From Phallus indusiatus (lineage: Eukaryota; Basidiomycota; Agaricomycetes; Phallales; Phallaceae): a stretch of DNA of 64,000 bases. The notes beneath the pieces were generated by a model, which had not been told where the DNA came from, did not search any database, and worked only from the letters and a program-made list of their open reading frames with translations. Below, in pieces: positions 1-11,730 of this stretch. Position 1 is the first letter of the stretch, and each line of letters opens with the position of its first letter. The stretch spans positions 62,001 to 126,000 of the forward strand of contig JAQFWX010000086.1 of the NCBI GenBank assembly GCA_027605045.1. The letters run 5' to 3'. Made by a program: the position numbers and the translations under genes.

Positions 1-927
1 TAATAAGGTATCAGAAGAAGACGCAAAAAACAAAATGAGAAGAATAAGAGAGGGTCGCACATATACCAGCACCGGATAGAACCATTATACGCTGCGACCT
101 ACGGAGCAAATTGATGACGTCTTGTATTGTATTATACTTGGTTAGACGTTCTCTTTTTCGAACAACTCGCAGAAGAGTCATCTTAAGAATCTTCAAGATA
201 TTGTTGTTGTCAAGGTCCTTGGTAGTCTGACTCTAAAAGAAAGATAAAGAATAATGAACATTCCTTTCGAACCAACCTGTCAAAGAAGAGATCGAAGAGG
301 CTGACGAAGATAAGTCCAAAAGCAAGGAGAAGTTTTCTTGGCTCGATGCGTCTTCTAACCACATACTCTTTGAGCCACCATTCGACCCCTAAGAGGAGAA
401 AACCCATCCATGGTTACTGACATAACCCCGCTGAGGACATGTAAAAGGAAATAGGCACCTTGCTCCTGCACATCATGTGTCATGGCTCGAACATGTTCGT
501 CAGTCCATGATGTGATACCTTGAGAAGAATAGGAGTCAAATTTCAGCTCATCAATAAAAAGAATGCGAGTGACGGTAAGGAGTCACCCTCCGTGTATTGG
601 GCCTGCAGATATCGATCTCTATTCACGTCATCGCGACTCATAGTCGTAGTCTACCGATGTTTTTTTTTTTGGTTTTTCGTTTATTTTATGAATTTTTCAA
701 ATAAATTCGATGATATGATATCAAGAAATGAACATTCTTTCCGTGAGAAAACTGTGTCGCACAAATTTAGAAAAAAGGTTGCTTCCTACCTTCAGCTCAA
801 TAATATTTTCGTCGTCTGAATCATCACAATCTAGGAGCAAATCGTCATTTTGCGTCCCAAAGTTGTTCCAAGGTAGCTTCGACGGTGAATCCCTATGGGT
901 CATACAGCGTCCTTCAAACGAAGCCAT
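1..927 (-). CDS. SIR2: Sir2-family NAD-dependent deacetylase, 5' part (cut by window start)
   Basis: Sirtuins remove acyl groups from lysines of histones and other proteins using NAD. The protein begins at ATG 927 with an acidic N-terminus (MASFEGRCM..., then DCDDSDDEN). Exon 1 is 790-927 and ends in phase 0 at a gtagga donor. Exon 2, about 280-551, encodes SWTDEHVRAMTHDVQEQGA and RKLLLAFGLIFVSLFDLFF, which matches the N-terminal helical segment before the catalytic core of Sir2/Hst1 proteins. Exon 3, down to about position 75, encodes IQDVINLLRRSQRIMVLSGA followed by G; VLSGAG is the start of the GAGIS NAD-binding loop. A donor follows directly and the rest lies outside the window. The exon 2 acceptor (gatgag, near 551) was chosen because it keeps the frame. 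The family call is firm. Which sirtuin paralogue it is (Sir2 or Hst1 type) is inferred from the acidic leader and the pre-core segment. Confidence 0.85.
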
Positions 928-1230
928 GCAGCTAGATAATAGGTCGGGAATAAGGGTATAGTGCCAAAAAAAGCGGAGATTAAACTACTTGCTGTATTAG
1001 CAACTAGTTGTCTTGTTGTTAGTCAATCGATAGTCTATCTCTTTAAATATATATTTGTCCACAAGTGTTCTACAATCATGATATTATAAAATACAGCCGT
1101 CCCGATCGTCCAGTCCTTTCTATTCTCCCAAACGACAACTTACAAGCCTCATGGTCCAACGAACGTGGTCAACAAGTTACGAGTCCTTGGCACTTTGAAA
1201 AAGTCAATTAACATCTAGTTAGCAATGATT
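928..1230. other. Intergenic, two minus-strand genes in tandem
   Basis: This 303-base gap lies between the sirtuin start and the stop of the KEN-box protein gene, which is transcribed toward it. It must hold the 3' end of one gene and the promoter of the next. I see no coding signal or strong repeat. Confidence 0.5.
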
Positions 1231-2816
1231 TTACAAGAAATAGACATACTGAGGGTTCCAATCCCATCCTTTCGAGGTCAGAAGCAGTTCATCATCTTCG
1301 TCGTCGCTGTTCGCCAATGCAAGTCCATCATTTGTAACAACACGAGGCGGCGGCGTCGATCTGTAGTTCTGAGAACGACCCTTGTTTTTCGTGTTCTTGT
1401 GCATATCCTTTTTCCCTTTAGAAGAAGATAGTTTGACATTGAAGCGAACGTTCTTTTTAGGTATCTCAACCACAACTTTGGCCCTTTTGGGTCTGTGAAG
1501 AGGCATAGCGTCTTCTGTGGCTTCCTGAGGCGCCGGCGGATTTTTACATTTCTCTGTAGTTAATGAAGCAGTATAGTAAGACAAGTAAACTTTTGAGAAA
1601 ACGAGCGCGCACCGGTTAAGTCAAGGCCTGAAAACATTGTGCGAAGATTCATCGGGTCCGACTCAGAAGAAGACTGCTTGTCACAACTTTCATTATTTCT
1701 TGGGGGCGGTGAGCTAGAGATAAAAGACATTGCTAAAGGAGCATCATTAGGATAGGCGGCCTCCTTCGGCCCTACCGCAGCAGACTGAACGACGTTGGGT
1801 TGAGAGACAGTAAGAGCGCCATAAGATACAAGGTCAGCGAAATCCTTTAAAAAAGCAGCATCATCTTTCATGAGAATATCACTTTTCTTCGTTTTATTTG
1901 ATCCGAACATAGGAGAAGCAGTCCAATCTGGTGAGTCATTGACAAGTGAGCGAGTTTTACGAACAGGTGTCGAGCATATCTGAGGAGAGAATGGTAAAAG
2001 ACGGTCAGTAATATCCAGGTTATCAAGGTTTAGACTTGATTTAGCTTTGATAGCTGACAAGGGTAGAGAAGCTAATGGCAAAAAAGGAACGATCCAGTTA
2101 TTGTCGTGATTTCTGTGTTTATTCTGTAAAGCATGAGATCCAGAAGATCGGCGATGAAAGGAAGCAGGTTTTGAGGGTATATGCGTGCTAAAGGTATCAA
2201 CGGATGGTCGTCGAAAGAATCGAGAGGTTTTGTCGTTTTTAGAGCTGGACATAGTAGACGTTTTAGACGAGATTCCTTTGTACGGAGAAGCGAGGTCTGT
2301 TAGACTCGGAGCTATACGACGATTCTCCTTTTGATTCTGAGACTGCGTTCGCCTGGAAGGACCTAGAACACTTGGAGACTTTCTAGGGCTGTCATGCACT
2401 ACCGTGCAACGTTCCTCTGTCTTCTTAGAAGAGAATTTAGCAGATTCAGGTTTTGCGTGTGTATCCTCTACAGCTCGAAGGGTGGGAGTGCGGTCCAATT
2501 TAGATAGCAACACCGGTGACGTTTTTGGACTGCAATGAACTTTGAACTTGGCAGCCGAAGGAGCTACAAAATGGTCGTTTCTTAGTTTCTTTCGGCGTGG
2601 AGACTCGTCGAGTTGTTCGGAATCAGGACTACGTCGCAGTTTTTTGTTGTCAGTAGTGAATCTGATACAATTCCTATCCAGACAGAATGACCTAACTTCA
2701 TGACGAGCTCTTACTCGTTTTTTTGAGTATGTATTCTTCTGAAACGTCTCATGGGAACAATACGGCATCGCCTCAGCTGGCAGGGATCTAAGATCAAACT
2801 GCGTGTCCCTTTTCAA
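1231..2816 (-). CDS. Serine-rich basic nuclear-type protein with KEN box and SP/TP sites, unknown function
   Basis: Two exons (1613-2816 and 1231-1553) join in phase 1 across a 59-base intron (gtgcgc donor, ctacag acceptor) to give 508 residues. I do not recognise the family. The protein is basic, low in hydrophobic residues and probably mostly disordered. It has many Ser-Pro or Thr-Pro dipeptides (CSPKTSPVL, DSPRKSPSV, NDSPDWTASP, SSSPPPR), Lys/Arg clusters that could be nuclear localisation signals (RRKKLRN, RPKRAKVVV), a KEN motif in SQNQKENRR about residue 165, and RxxL pairs that could be destruction boxes. The C-terminal exon ends acidic (NSDDEDDELLL). In known proteins, KEN and RxxL motifs with clustered SP/TP sites mark APC/C targets phosphorylated by CDK. 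A cell-cycle role here is inference. It diverges from the next gene with only 97 bases between the two start codons. Confidence 0.8.
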
Positions 2817-2913
2817 ACCCCGATAAACTACCCACCATCTTTAGGATCTACTTGGACGATTTTCTAACGACTCCTTTTACCGTATTTCTGCACCACCTGG
2901 CGGCCGAACGATA
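2817..2913. promoter_or_regulatory. Short divergent promoter
   Basis: Only 97 bases separate the start codons of the KEN-box gene (minus) and the DUF7137 gene (plus), so both promoters must share this segment or extend into the genes. No TATA box stands out. Confidence 0.5.
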
Positions 2914-3739
2914 ATGACAGGTCGACTGATTCCTCCAACAGCCGCGGCAACGTTACCGCCCACAATAAAACCTCGCCAAAATAATCCCGCGAGCAGTGGG
3001 AGCACTGGCGGGAACTCTAATGGCAATGGAAACTCGAACACGAACGCAAACCAAAACCAAAACCAAAACCAGAATCAGAATCAGAATCAAAACCAAAACC
3101 AAACATCGAGCACCTCATCGACCATCAGCATTCCAGTAACTGCCCCGCCTGGAGGAATTCTAATCACTCAACCAGCCCAAACGGCCGCTGCCTCATTCTT
3201 TAAAATTGCTTCAGACGAAACTGTAACCTTTGGATGGAACTTTACTAGTCTGTTCGTCACTCCCGACACATTGTTCGTTTCCGCTTTCTGTTCTGCCAAC
3301 GGCAATACCTATCCTGTTGGCCCCGGTACAATCCCCGGCTCAGCAACACAGGTACGTACGACGGGGCCAGGGCCTTTTCCTTTTCTTATTAACAGATCGG
3401 CTTTTCTAACCCGTTTCTGTTTCACAGGTCGAATGGGATATAGGAAGCTATCAACAAGCCAATCCTACTCAACCCCTCATCGTCGCCTCATACACACTTC
3501 AAATCTTTGATGGACACGGGCTAAACGCAGTACCCGTAGCAGGTCTTTTCGAACCGAATGAGGATTTGCGATTTGCACTATACAGTCCCCAGGCTTATAC
3601 ACCTCTTTCTGACGGCTGGCAATGTGCAGCTTGTTCCTCTGGAACGCCCATTGCTAATGCCCGCCCTATGGCTTTTGCGATTCTTGCAACATTTCTGGCT
3701 ATGGTATTCGGGGGATGGGGAGTGATGCGACGACGATAA
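2914..3739 (+). CDS. DUF7137-domain protein with Asn-Gln repeat and C-terminal membrane segment
   Basis: Two exons, 2914-3351 and 3428-3739, join in phase 0 (CAG/gtacgt ... tttcacag/GTC) to give 249 residues. After a low-complexity Asn/Ser/Gly stretch and a run of Gln-Asn pairs (about residues 45-65) comes the conserved block: PGGILITQPAQT, FKIASDETVTFGWNFTSL, SANGNTYPVGPGTIPG, then VEWDIGSYQQ and LRFALYSPQAYTPL with a Cys-x2-Cys pair. This pattern is what I know as DUF7137, a fungal family of unknown function, usually secretory with a C-terminal hydrophobic anchor. Here the C-terminus is PMAFAILATFLAMVFGGW followed by basic GVMRRR. Oddly, no signal peptide is visible at this start. The frame is open upstream to about 2853 but has no ATG, and a possible acceptor (atctttag) lies there, so a small upstream exon cannot be excluded. 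Confidence 0.82.
3029..3100 (+). repeat. Asn-Gln codon repeat inside the DUF7137 gene
   Basis: This is an imperfect tandem of AACCAA/AATCAG hexamers within the coding sequence, giving alternating Asn and Gln in the protein. Such hexamers often vary in number between strains. Confidence 0.7.
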
Positions 3740-4278
3740 AAATAAGTACTTTCAATGGCTTCTTTGTTTCCTGGATAATTTTATTTGGTTGGATATTTTG
3801 GATTATTGACGTGTTGCCCCTTCCCATTCTTTTTTCCATCCTGTTGGCACCCATCGGACTTTCGTCTTTATCCTATCTTATACTCTATCATTATCCTGCC
3901 CATCTCTATTTATATCTCATTATCCAATCTTTTTATTACATTGCATGGACTTTTACCGCGGACTTGTGTTACCCCCTCCGGCTACTATTTAAAACCTCAC
4001 TTTGTAATTGGGCGGCTTAGTATGGACTCTTACTAATGTTATGTGAAAACAGGGCTATGTATTTAAAAGGATAATGAATATAACACCCTTTTTTCAACAG
4101 CGGTTGTGATGTAAAAGCGCACACGTCGGTGGTTTGAACAAACTGCTATAAGCCCCGATGTAGAGACAGTAACGTTTACACTAGAATGGCTATGTACAAT
4201 TCATGATACGGATACCGTGGCAAGGAAGGATTGGTAGAAATAAATATAACGACTTGGTCACGAATTTAAAACATGAAT
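3740..4278. other. Intergenic between convergent genes
   Basis: This 539-base stretch holds the 3' ends of two convergent genes. It is T-rich after the DUF7137 stop. A short open frame at 3715-4020 is hydrophobic but overlaps the DUF7137 tail and looks like untranslated sequence. No further gene was seen. Confidence 0.5.
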
Positions 4279-5877
4279 CTATGCTTTTTGGGCAATTCTG
4301 ATCGGTCTAATGTTTCCATAAAGTGGATTGGTATGATCGTCCGTGGGAGAATCCAAAGAAGGCGGGGGCGAAGGGTAAGAGGCTGAAGAGGAGGCAGGTG
4401 GTGCTCGGTAACTGTAACTGTACGTGTTTGTTGGGCTGTTGTGTAACTGTATGAAGGAAGGCTGCGGGACAGAAGTCGGATGCGAGGATGTAGGTGCTAA
4501 TGAAGTATGATTTTGACTGATTGAAGTGCTGATCGTTAGATTCTGGTTACGTGAAAGAGGTCTATCGTCCGATTCGGTAGCCATATCCATGATTCTGCGA
4601 TCGGCCTCGGTAGTTGGAAGAATCATCTGTTTCTCCGCTTCTACACGACGCATCTTCTTCTCGCCTTTATCAACATCTCCTTTGGCACTGTTGTACATCC
4701 ATAATCCAACCGATGTCAATATGATACCCAGTCCTTGAACTGGCCGAATGGTTTGGTTAAACCAGGCGATGGCGATAAGGATGACGGCGATACGTTTTAC
4801 CAAGGAGGCTATGGAATACGTGACAGGGGATGTTGAAGAGAGAATAGCGAAGGCAATGATATTTTGCCCGAAGTGGACGGCTCCGTTCCAAAAGAAATAG
4901 TAGGCGATGCTGTGCGCGGAAGTGTGGGAGGGTTGGGTATGAGGTTCAACATTGGATGAAAGAAGAGCGTTAAGATCCGAATATATCCATACGGGAATCA
5001 TGAGTACAAAAGCAAATCCTGCCGAATAGAACAAGAGGTTTATTTTATCCAATTTATGAGCCGGAGCAGTCAAAGAACCACCGCTAGATGGGGACGGCAT
5101 TATCTTTTTGAAAAAGATGTTTGACGATACAAAAACAAGAGCCGAACCGAAGGCGGATAGCAGGCCCAAGTAATTCGAAGCTGAGAAGTCGGAAGAACAG
5201 GCCATCATGACCCCGGATGTTAACGGCAGTAGAGAAATATACGTTTTCGGCGAATATCTGACTCTAAACAGTAAGGCATAAGCCGCAACTGTGAATAACG
5301 GTGACAACGCCTATCATACTGTTTAGTCCCCGAGATTGACGACAATGTCTAAAATCCATACCTTTATTGTATGAACCGTACTAACCGGTATACGGGCGAT
5401 TGCTACACTTGAAAAAATGTGTCCTCCAACTTGGAATACGGCCATGGGGACGGTGCTTTGAACAATTGCTTTCGTCGGTGGCTTGAACTTACTTAATCCA
5501 ACGAAAGGAGTCATACAGAGCAAGCAATACGCTGCAATGAAACCAAACTGGACGAAAGTTAGTGTAACGGGATAGCGAAACTGATTGAGGATGGTCTTTC
5601 CGGTATTGGAGGACAGGGCGGAGGATGTGTACCATAGCGAACACAGGAAAACGAATTTTATGGTCGAGGTAGAAACGTTCAGAGGATTCGTGATCTCCAC
5701 AGACGGTCGACTGGTAGTAATGGTCGCAGACCGGTCACGGAAAAGAAAGGAGAGTGGGGATCTTTTCCCTAGTGACCACAGGGACCGTTTGGAAGAGTCA
5801 TTATCCAACATAAGCCAGTTACTCTGCTGCTTCTCTCCTAATGACCATCGGTGTCCGTTATCGAGCGTATTTTGCAT
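4279..5877 (-). CDS. Triose-phosphate/nucleotide-sugar transporter family membrane protein (TPT/SLC35, Sly41-like)
   Basis: Two exons (5362-5877 and 4279-5310) join in phase 0 over a 51-base intron with a clear gtatgg donor and an actaaac branch-like sequence, giving 515 residues. After a cytosolic N-terminus of about 60 residues, the segment NVSTSTIKFVFLCSLWYTSS begins the first membrane helix. Further hydrophobic helices follow (LTFVQFGFIAAYCLLCM, VPMAVFQVGGHIFSSVAI, ALSPLFTVAAYALLF, NYLGLLSAFGSALVFVSSNI, YSIASLVKRIAVILIAIAWF). The motifs VSTVHTIK, then SPLFTV, and VTYSIASLVKR are typical of TPT-domain drug/metabolite transporters that move phosphorylated sugars or nucleotide sugars across Golgi/ER or plastid-type membranes. 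The C-terminal 110 residues are Ser/Thr/Pro-rich and cytosolic. Similarity to Sly41 is my best guess; the substrate cannot be assigned. Confidence 0.85.
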
Positions 5878-8800
5878 AAAAAAACTGTCGCCGCAACTTT
5901 TCAGCTATTGTCGAGCTACTATCGGAGTGTCAAGCTTGCGACGAAGAATGAAAACAAGACGCCCCGAAAGATCCCTTCCGCGACGGTTATATAATTGGTT
6001 TTGAAAGAATGAAAAAAGATAAGGAAAATGAAGAGTAATTAATTGAGAACCTGTTTGATGTCACTTACGGGAGAGCGATGAGCATTTGAAAACCTCGCCT
6101 CGGCCGAGAGGCGCCTATACTAGCGTGACAGACACCGCCCTTGCCGATTAGCCAGGTATTCGGCCGTCTTGTACCTGCGGTCACTGCTATCTTCCGCTAT
6201 CTTCCTTATTGGACCCGCTAATAGCTTGTTCGATGCGTTCAATGCACGTGTGGCAGCCTATATAGCCCTGGGCTCAATTCAGGTTTGGCATCTATCATTG
6301 CAACGCTGGCGTGCAATAGTAACTATACTAAATATATATTCTTTCCTGGCAGATCATGACGTTTCATAATTTATAAATGAACAACTCGTACTTAGGTGCA
6401 TTAGGCCGTCCAATCGGTAGTAGCGATAGCGGTGTGTACAAAGACTGAATGATCAGTTTTTCAAATATAAGAATGTTGTATACAGATCAGGTTAACATGG
6501 TCAAAAGGATAGCTAAAATTATCTTTTCATCAAGTGATTAGCTTCAGGTTCACTGATCACTGTGATCAGTGATAATGGATCATTTGAGGATGTAGTTTGT
6601 AAGAGTAAAAATAAAATTCTCAATATGTATGCCCAAAGAAAATTCAGTTTAGACCAAGGTTCAAACATTCACTAGCACAATCAAACATGTAGCTGCTAGC
6701 ATTCATGTCAATGATCAATTGATGTCAGATGTCAGATGAAACCATTTTCTATTGATCAATGGCTCGAAACGCCGTTGCCAAGTGGTACCTTTTAAGCCCA
6801 AAATCACGAAAGGTACGATTGATTGACATTAGATGAGGTAGTATTTACATGTATTTTGCAAACAAATTAAATGATCAAGACCAATGGTGAATTCATGGAT
6901 GTGACAAAATTTCTATTTTGGTGAGAATTCAAGTTCCGTTCAGCGTTTCTTTGGTTTCTTTTCTTCTTTTATTTAGTGAAGCTTAACGAAAGTAGTTTTT
7001 GGCAAAGTCAACCAGCGCTACTAAATTTCCAGCGTTTCTTTATTATTTGGACGGCGACACTCGGATTTATTGAGAAGAAACCTTGAAGTACAAGTTGCAG
7101 GTGCGTATATGCCACAAGTCTGTCTGATGTTAACCCGCATATAACGGGATTGCTACGTTACATACATTACATTAAACTTTTCTATTTCGAAGGAACAAAT
7201 ATCATCAAATGCGCGTGCAAATCAATAAAGCAAATAAAGCAATCAATAAGCAAAACAAGTGAGAGCAAGCAAGAACAACTTTTATAGCTGATTAAGGATG
7301 GGGTGGAAAGCAAATTATGCAAGGAAGGCCATCGTCTTTAACGAGTGGCATAACTTCAATACCAGGTTCAACGGGGTCCGTTCTGCTTGCTTGGTTAGAC
7401 TAGGAGCTCGAGGTCCCTGGTTGGCCGGTACGACTCACGGTTTTGTCAGGGTAAGACCGTAATAAATGTTTGGTGTTCGATATCTGCAAGTATGATCGGT
7501 GCACGGGATTAACTGTTTTATGATGTCAATTTAAAAGCCTAGGAAATAATACGCGTCGCTCGTGATGGTAATACGTACCTTTATGCCCCAACATTGATGA
7601 GCACATCCAAGAAAACGGAATTCTTTGGAGACTGGAATACACATCTGAGGATCGTTCATCATGAGGAAAGTATCTGAGGAGTAAAATGAAACAAACCTTA
7701 GAGGAAAAATAAATGTTTGGACTGTTGAAGCTTGCGCAACTTGCAAAACGCCACAACTATGTATACGTTTCATCTCTCTCGTAGAAAACCCTAGAATTTA
7801 AAGCAAAAAAAAGAGCATCGATTCATTTTTTTCTTGTTTGTTGCAGACAAAGGATTTAGTAAGATTTTTTGGCACTGGAGATGAATGGAAAGGATCGTCG
7901 TTCGACCTCGTTGCACTGTGTCAACGCCCTGCCGAGACGTTATCTGGCCTGACCTGACGTTTATGCATAAAGCAAGAAAATGAGCTAAAATAATTATAAA
8001 ACAGTTAAAATTGTCTCTCACTGAAGACTATGTATAATTACACATCCTGTTCTCGGTTCCGATAAAAGTCAAGCCCAAGTATAGAAAGTACATGAGGAAC
8101 GGATGGAGCTTGAGATTACGCGACAGAAAGTTAATGAAGCATTCATTACCATTCTTAGCTCTTGATCCCTGAGGAAAATATTATATATATATACCGGTTT
8201 CTTAGTCCCCCACTGCACCTCAGGCCTCAGGCTGTGCCACGGCCTACGTACGTATGTAAACTGATGTGTTGTGTGTACATCTATACGTTCGGGTTTAGAA
8301 ATTAACGCGTTATATCCCGAAAAAAACCTTGCATATAATTTGTTTAGCTTTCGATCATACGAAAGCAGTTTAATTGTCAAATCAAGTTTCCATTGGGTGC
8401 AGCTCAATCTCCAAAAAGGTAAGTTTAATGTACATGACGCCATAACCCCCAACCGCTACGCGGCATCTTTAAGAGCCTCGAGGCTTTTATCCGAGTTGGA
8501 CCAACTAGGCACAGCCCATTTGTTCCTTTCTTTCCCGCCGTGCGCGCGCGCGTGCAGGGTAACCGATTTCCAACTCCACATTTTTTTCAACCTTCTTTTG
8601 TTGGAGTTTAAATTGAAGTCGTCCTTAGATAGATTATCTTTTGTTGTTGTATAGACTCATGCGTCTAGACTTTCACTGCCTTTTTTAGGAATCGAAACAC
8701 GCTTTCAACTCTCGTCTCATCTGCAATCAGTCGAACTCTTGGCGATCTCGTAAACCTCTTACAATAATGGATCTACTCCTTTATACAACCAGGCAAGTAA

Positions 8801-8981
8801 ACACGAAGATCTGCAACCCAACTTGTACAAATCCAGCGCTGAGCTTGATTTTATGGGGATGGTTCGAGTTTATCACGATTATCCGGCATCTGAGATATAA
8901 ACGAGATTAAAAAAAACAGCCCGGGACGTTTTTTAATTATATTAAGAACAGATCAACCACATAACATGACTCAAATCGATA
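5878..8981. other. 3.1 kb AT-rich stretch without a supported gene
   Basis: It lies between the start of the transporter gene and the stop of NUP85, both on the minus strand. Open frames at 6169, 7526-7773, 7791-8021 and 8069-8654 are short, overlap each other on both strands and lack splice-consistent extensions or family motifs. GATC-rich short repeats cluster at 6440-6880 around a perfect palindrome and may be a decayed transposable element. AAGCAA-type short repeats lie at about 7220-7275. Confidence 0.45.
6550..6572. repeat. Perfect inverted repeat, 11-base arms
   Basis: CACTGATCAC T GTGATCAGTG is a perfect palindrome around one central base, extended by a further T/A pair at the outer ends. 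TGATCA and GATCAG occur several more times within 200 bases. It could be a dimeric binding site or the core of a decayed foldback element. Confidence 0.6.
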
Positions 8982-11730
8982 TTACGTCGACTGCGCCAAA
9001 ATCTGACCGCGACCGCCAACGGCGAGAACGCTACACCGAGCAAAGTACCGTGCCAATGCCAGTCGCACGGTATCCAATTGCCGTAATGCTTCGATTTCTC
9101 CATCTTTCGAGAACTGAGATACCAATACGCTTAAATATTCTGATCCTGATCCTTGGGATGTTCTTGTCTGAACTTCTTCTAGACGGCGTAAAAGCTCATA
9201 AACTTCAGAAACATCGAACGGCATGACGTTGACTGTTCAAGGGAGCCGTCAGTATAAAACGCCACAAGGAATGAAAATCGCAGGAATATAAGATTTATCT
9301 CACCGTCTTGTATTAGCATGTCTCCAGCCTGTTTTAGTAACATTCCCCACCATGAATTGGGAACCAATTCTTCTCTAAACATGGTTATCAAATCCCAAGC
9401 GGCATTCTGCAGATCCCCATTCGACCATCTGGTTCGAAAATCTGCATATTTGATCAAAAAAGTAAGACGCCGGCTGATGGAAATTTGACTGTATGATGAG
9501 GGCTGTCGTAAGGCAGGTGCGATCTCCGTAACGGAGTCTATAAACTCTTTGATATCTAAAATTCGATCGTGGGTTTACCAATCAGTAGATTAAACAAGAA
9601 CAACAAACCTCCTTTCAAGCTTCTGAAGAGTAAGATGTTAACCACATGGCCTACGCCCACCCAATCCTCGGCTGACGTATAATAGGAGATTGCCAGATGA
9701 TATCGGCCTTGTTCTATGAAAGTACGGCCAGCGATCTTGAAAAAAAAAAGAAGTCTGTAGAAGCCCTGGTACCTAATGCGCAGCTCTTCCAAACTTACTC
9801 GACAAATCTCACGTCTAACTTTCTCCCGGCCGTATTCTTTGCAAATCTCCAAAATCTCCAGAACCCTTTCGTCGATGGGAGCACTCCCATCAAGGTCCAT
9901 AGCGTCAATTTGTCCATTTGCCTTTTGCTTTTTCTTCGAACTGCCTAATTCCAAAGGAACTCGTAGCAAAACTTCGTCTGCACGAAGTTTACCTGGCTCG
10001 CCACAATCGCACATATATAAAGCTGCGATACGCCATAACGATGGATCGACTAGCAGGTATTCTGCGTAACTTAACAACATGTGATTTCGAAGCGAAAGTT
10101 CCGCCCTACACAACAGAGGAATAATATTAGCTCTATTGCCAGACGCAGGGGAAAAACATATATATTCTGACCCTTCAATGTCCATAAGTAAACCCAATGG
10201 TTGCATCATATCAGCAAGATGCGCCGCGAGCCAAATATCCAAGTCATTGGCACGCTTAATGACTTCCCCAACCTGCCCATTGAATAATGCCGCAAATATG
10301 TGCTCCTCTGGCAATGTAGAATCTAATGGCAGATCTTGGAGTATAGTCTCAAGCGTGCGTCTTATAATTTCGATGCTCAATACGAGTTATAATCTTCTAA
10401 ATTCAGAAGACTCACTCGATATGATGTCTCCGAAGTCCAACGTCCACCCACACACCCCAAACACAAATAGCCTCTTTCCAGCCTTCTTCATAAGACTCAC
10501 AATAACGTTTGATAGTCGCTTTATCGCCTTCCATTATTTGTACAATTTCTAAAATCCATGGCAGCCAATCTTCGCCCTCGGCTTCCGTTAGCGCTTCTAG
10601 TCGTTTACGGAAAGCGACGACTCGGGCTTTCCATTGCCGCCAGGCATTGAAAAAGTCATGCTCTGTGGTATATTTTGTGGACCTTGGGTGATTATTCAGG
10701 AAGCTCAGGAGGGTATCTGCGTGCTGTACAAGAGATTTTGAGGGATGTCGGCTTAAACTTTCAAGGAAGATTACGGCTGCTCGTGTTAGGCCTCGTAAAA
10801 TACAACTACAGAAAATTTTTAGAAAATGAAATATTGAATTAACAATTGAACGAATCTAAGGGTACACACCGGATTAAATATTGCCACCAACGATCCTCGT
10901 TCCACGGAGAATTCAGTTTTTGCAATTCAATGGCCTCCGCCGAGTCCGGCGCAATAAAGTTAGTGTTTAACCATTCCAGCAGCTCCTCTCCCACAAGACC
11001 ACCGAGCGAGCCATTCGCGGGAAGATTCATAGCCTGGAAAAGATTGAAAACGGCGTAGAGGAGTTCTGTGTGTATCACAGCCGCTTCGGGCCAATCTTCT
11101 AGGGCCTGAACATAAAAAACAAAATTTCAGTTACGAGTATCAATATCGAATAAAAATCTATTACGTCAAGGCGTTCTTTATCCATCTTGAGGCATATTAA
11201 ATATTCGTCCGCTATGCCATTAAACCACACTAGGTCATCTTCACTTAAATCTCTAAGCGAAATGAGAAGGCATGTCAGACATTAACGTCGAGAAAATGGG
11301 ACTTACTCGGTGGGATTTAGATGATGCTCGGCTAGGCTTTTATTGAATTTTGTCATTGTTACAAAGCTATCGGAAATTAACTGTCTAAACTTCTCAATAA
11401 ACCTAAATCAGCCCAAAAGTAAAGAAAGACACGAAACCTTTCTGCGCGAATCAGACACCGGATGGTCCCATGCAGCTACAAATATATCTCCTAGGTCACT
11501 TTCTCCCTTTTTAGAGGCATTATACTGGCCAAAAAAACAATTAGCTTTGCGTGTTTGAACAAATGGGGGAATTGCGGGAAAAGACTCACACCAGGTGCTT
11601 TTGCAAAGATAGCTAGTGAGTTGCCACGCGTAGATACTGCTAATGAGATGGAGTGTTGAGATTCGACAAAACCGTCCAATTCGTCGCGTTGAAGTAGAGG
11701 AGGATTGAGGTGAACATGCGGAAGAACCAT
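8982..11730 (-). CDS. NUP85: Nuclear pore complex protein Nup85
   Basis: Nine exons can be joined by in-frame splice sites from ATG 11730 (MVLPHVHLNPPLLQRDELDG) to the stop at 8982. Blocks in order are: YNASKKGESDLGDIFVAAW; FRQLISDSFVTMTKFNKSLA; DLSEDDLVWFNGIADEYL; WPEAAVIHTELLYAVFNLFQ; CILRGLTRAAVIFLESLSRH; WLAAHLADMMQPLGLL; SYAEYLLVDPSLWRIAALYM; KLRADEVLLRVPLEL; then the helical C-terminus ending in LAVGGRGQILAQST. The order and the helical-repeat signature (AAHLADMM, DPSLWRIA, ADEVLLRVPL) are those of Nup85, a scaffold of the Y-shaped Nup84/Nup107 subcomplex that coats the nuclear pore. It binds Seh1 through its N-terminal blade. Introns are about 40-75 bases. No lesion was seen, so this looks like an intact core gene. 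Confidence 0.9.

Noticed and set aside
3715..4020. Hydrophobic 101-codon frame after the DUF7137 gene
   Set aside because: It overlaps the DUF7137 C-terminus in another frame and continues into T-rich 3' sequence; hydrophobicity follows from base composition.
7526..8654. Cluster of overlapping short frames on both strands
   Set aside because: No frame extends across plausible introns, no family motif is visible, and opposing frames are equally long.
9697..10691. Several plus-strand frames of 60-138 codons
   Set aside because: They are antisense shadows of NUP85 exons.
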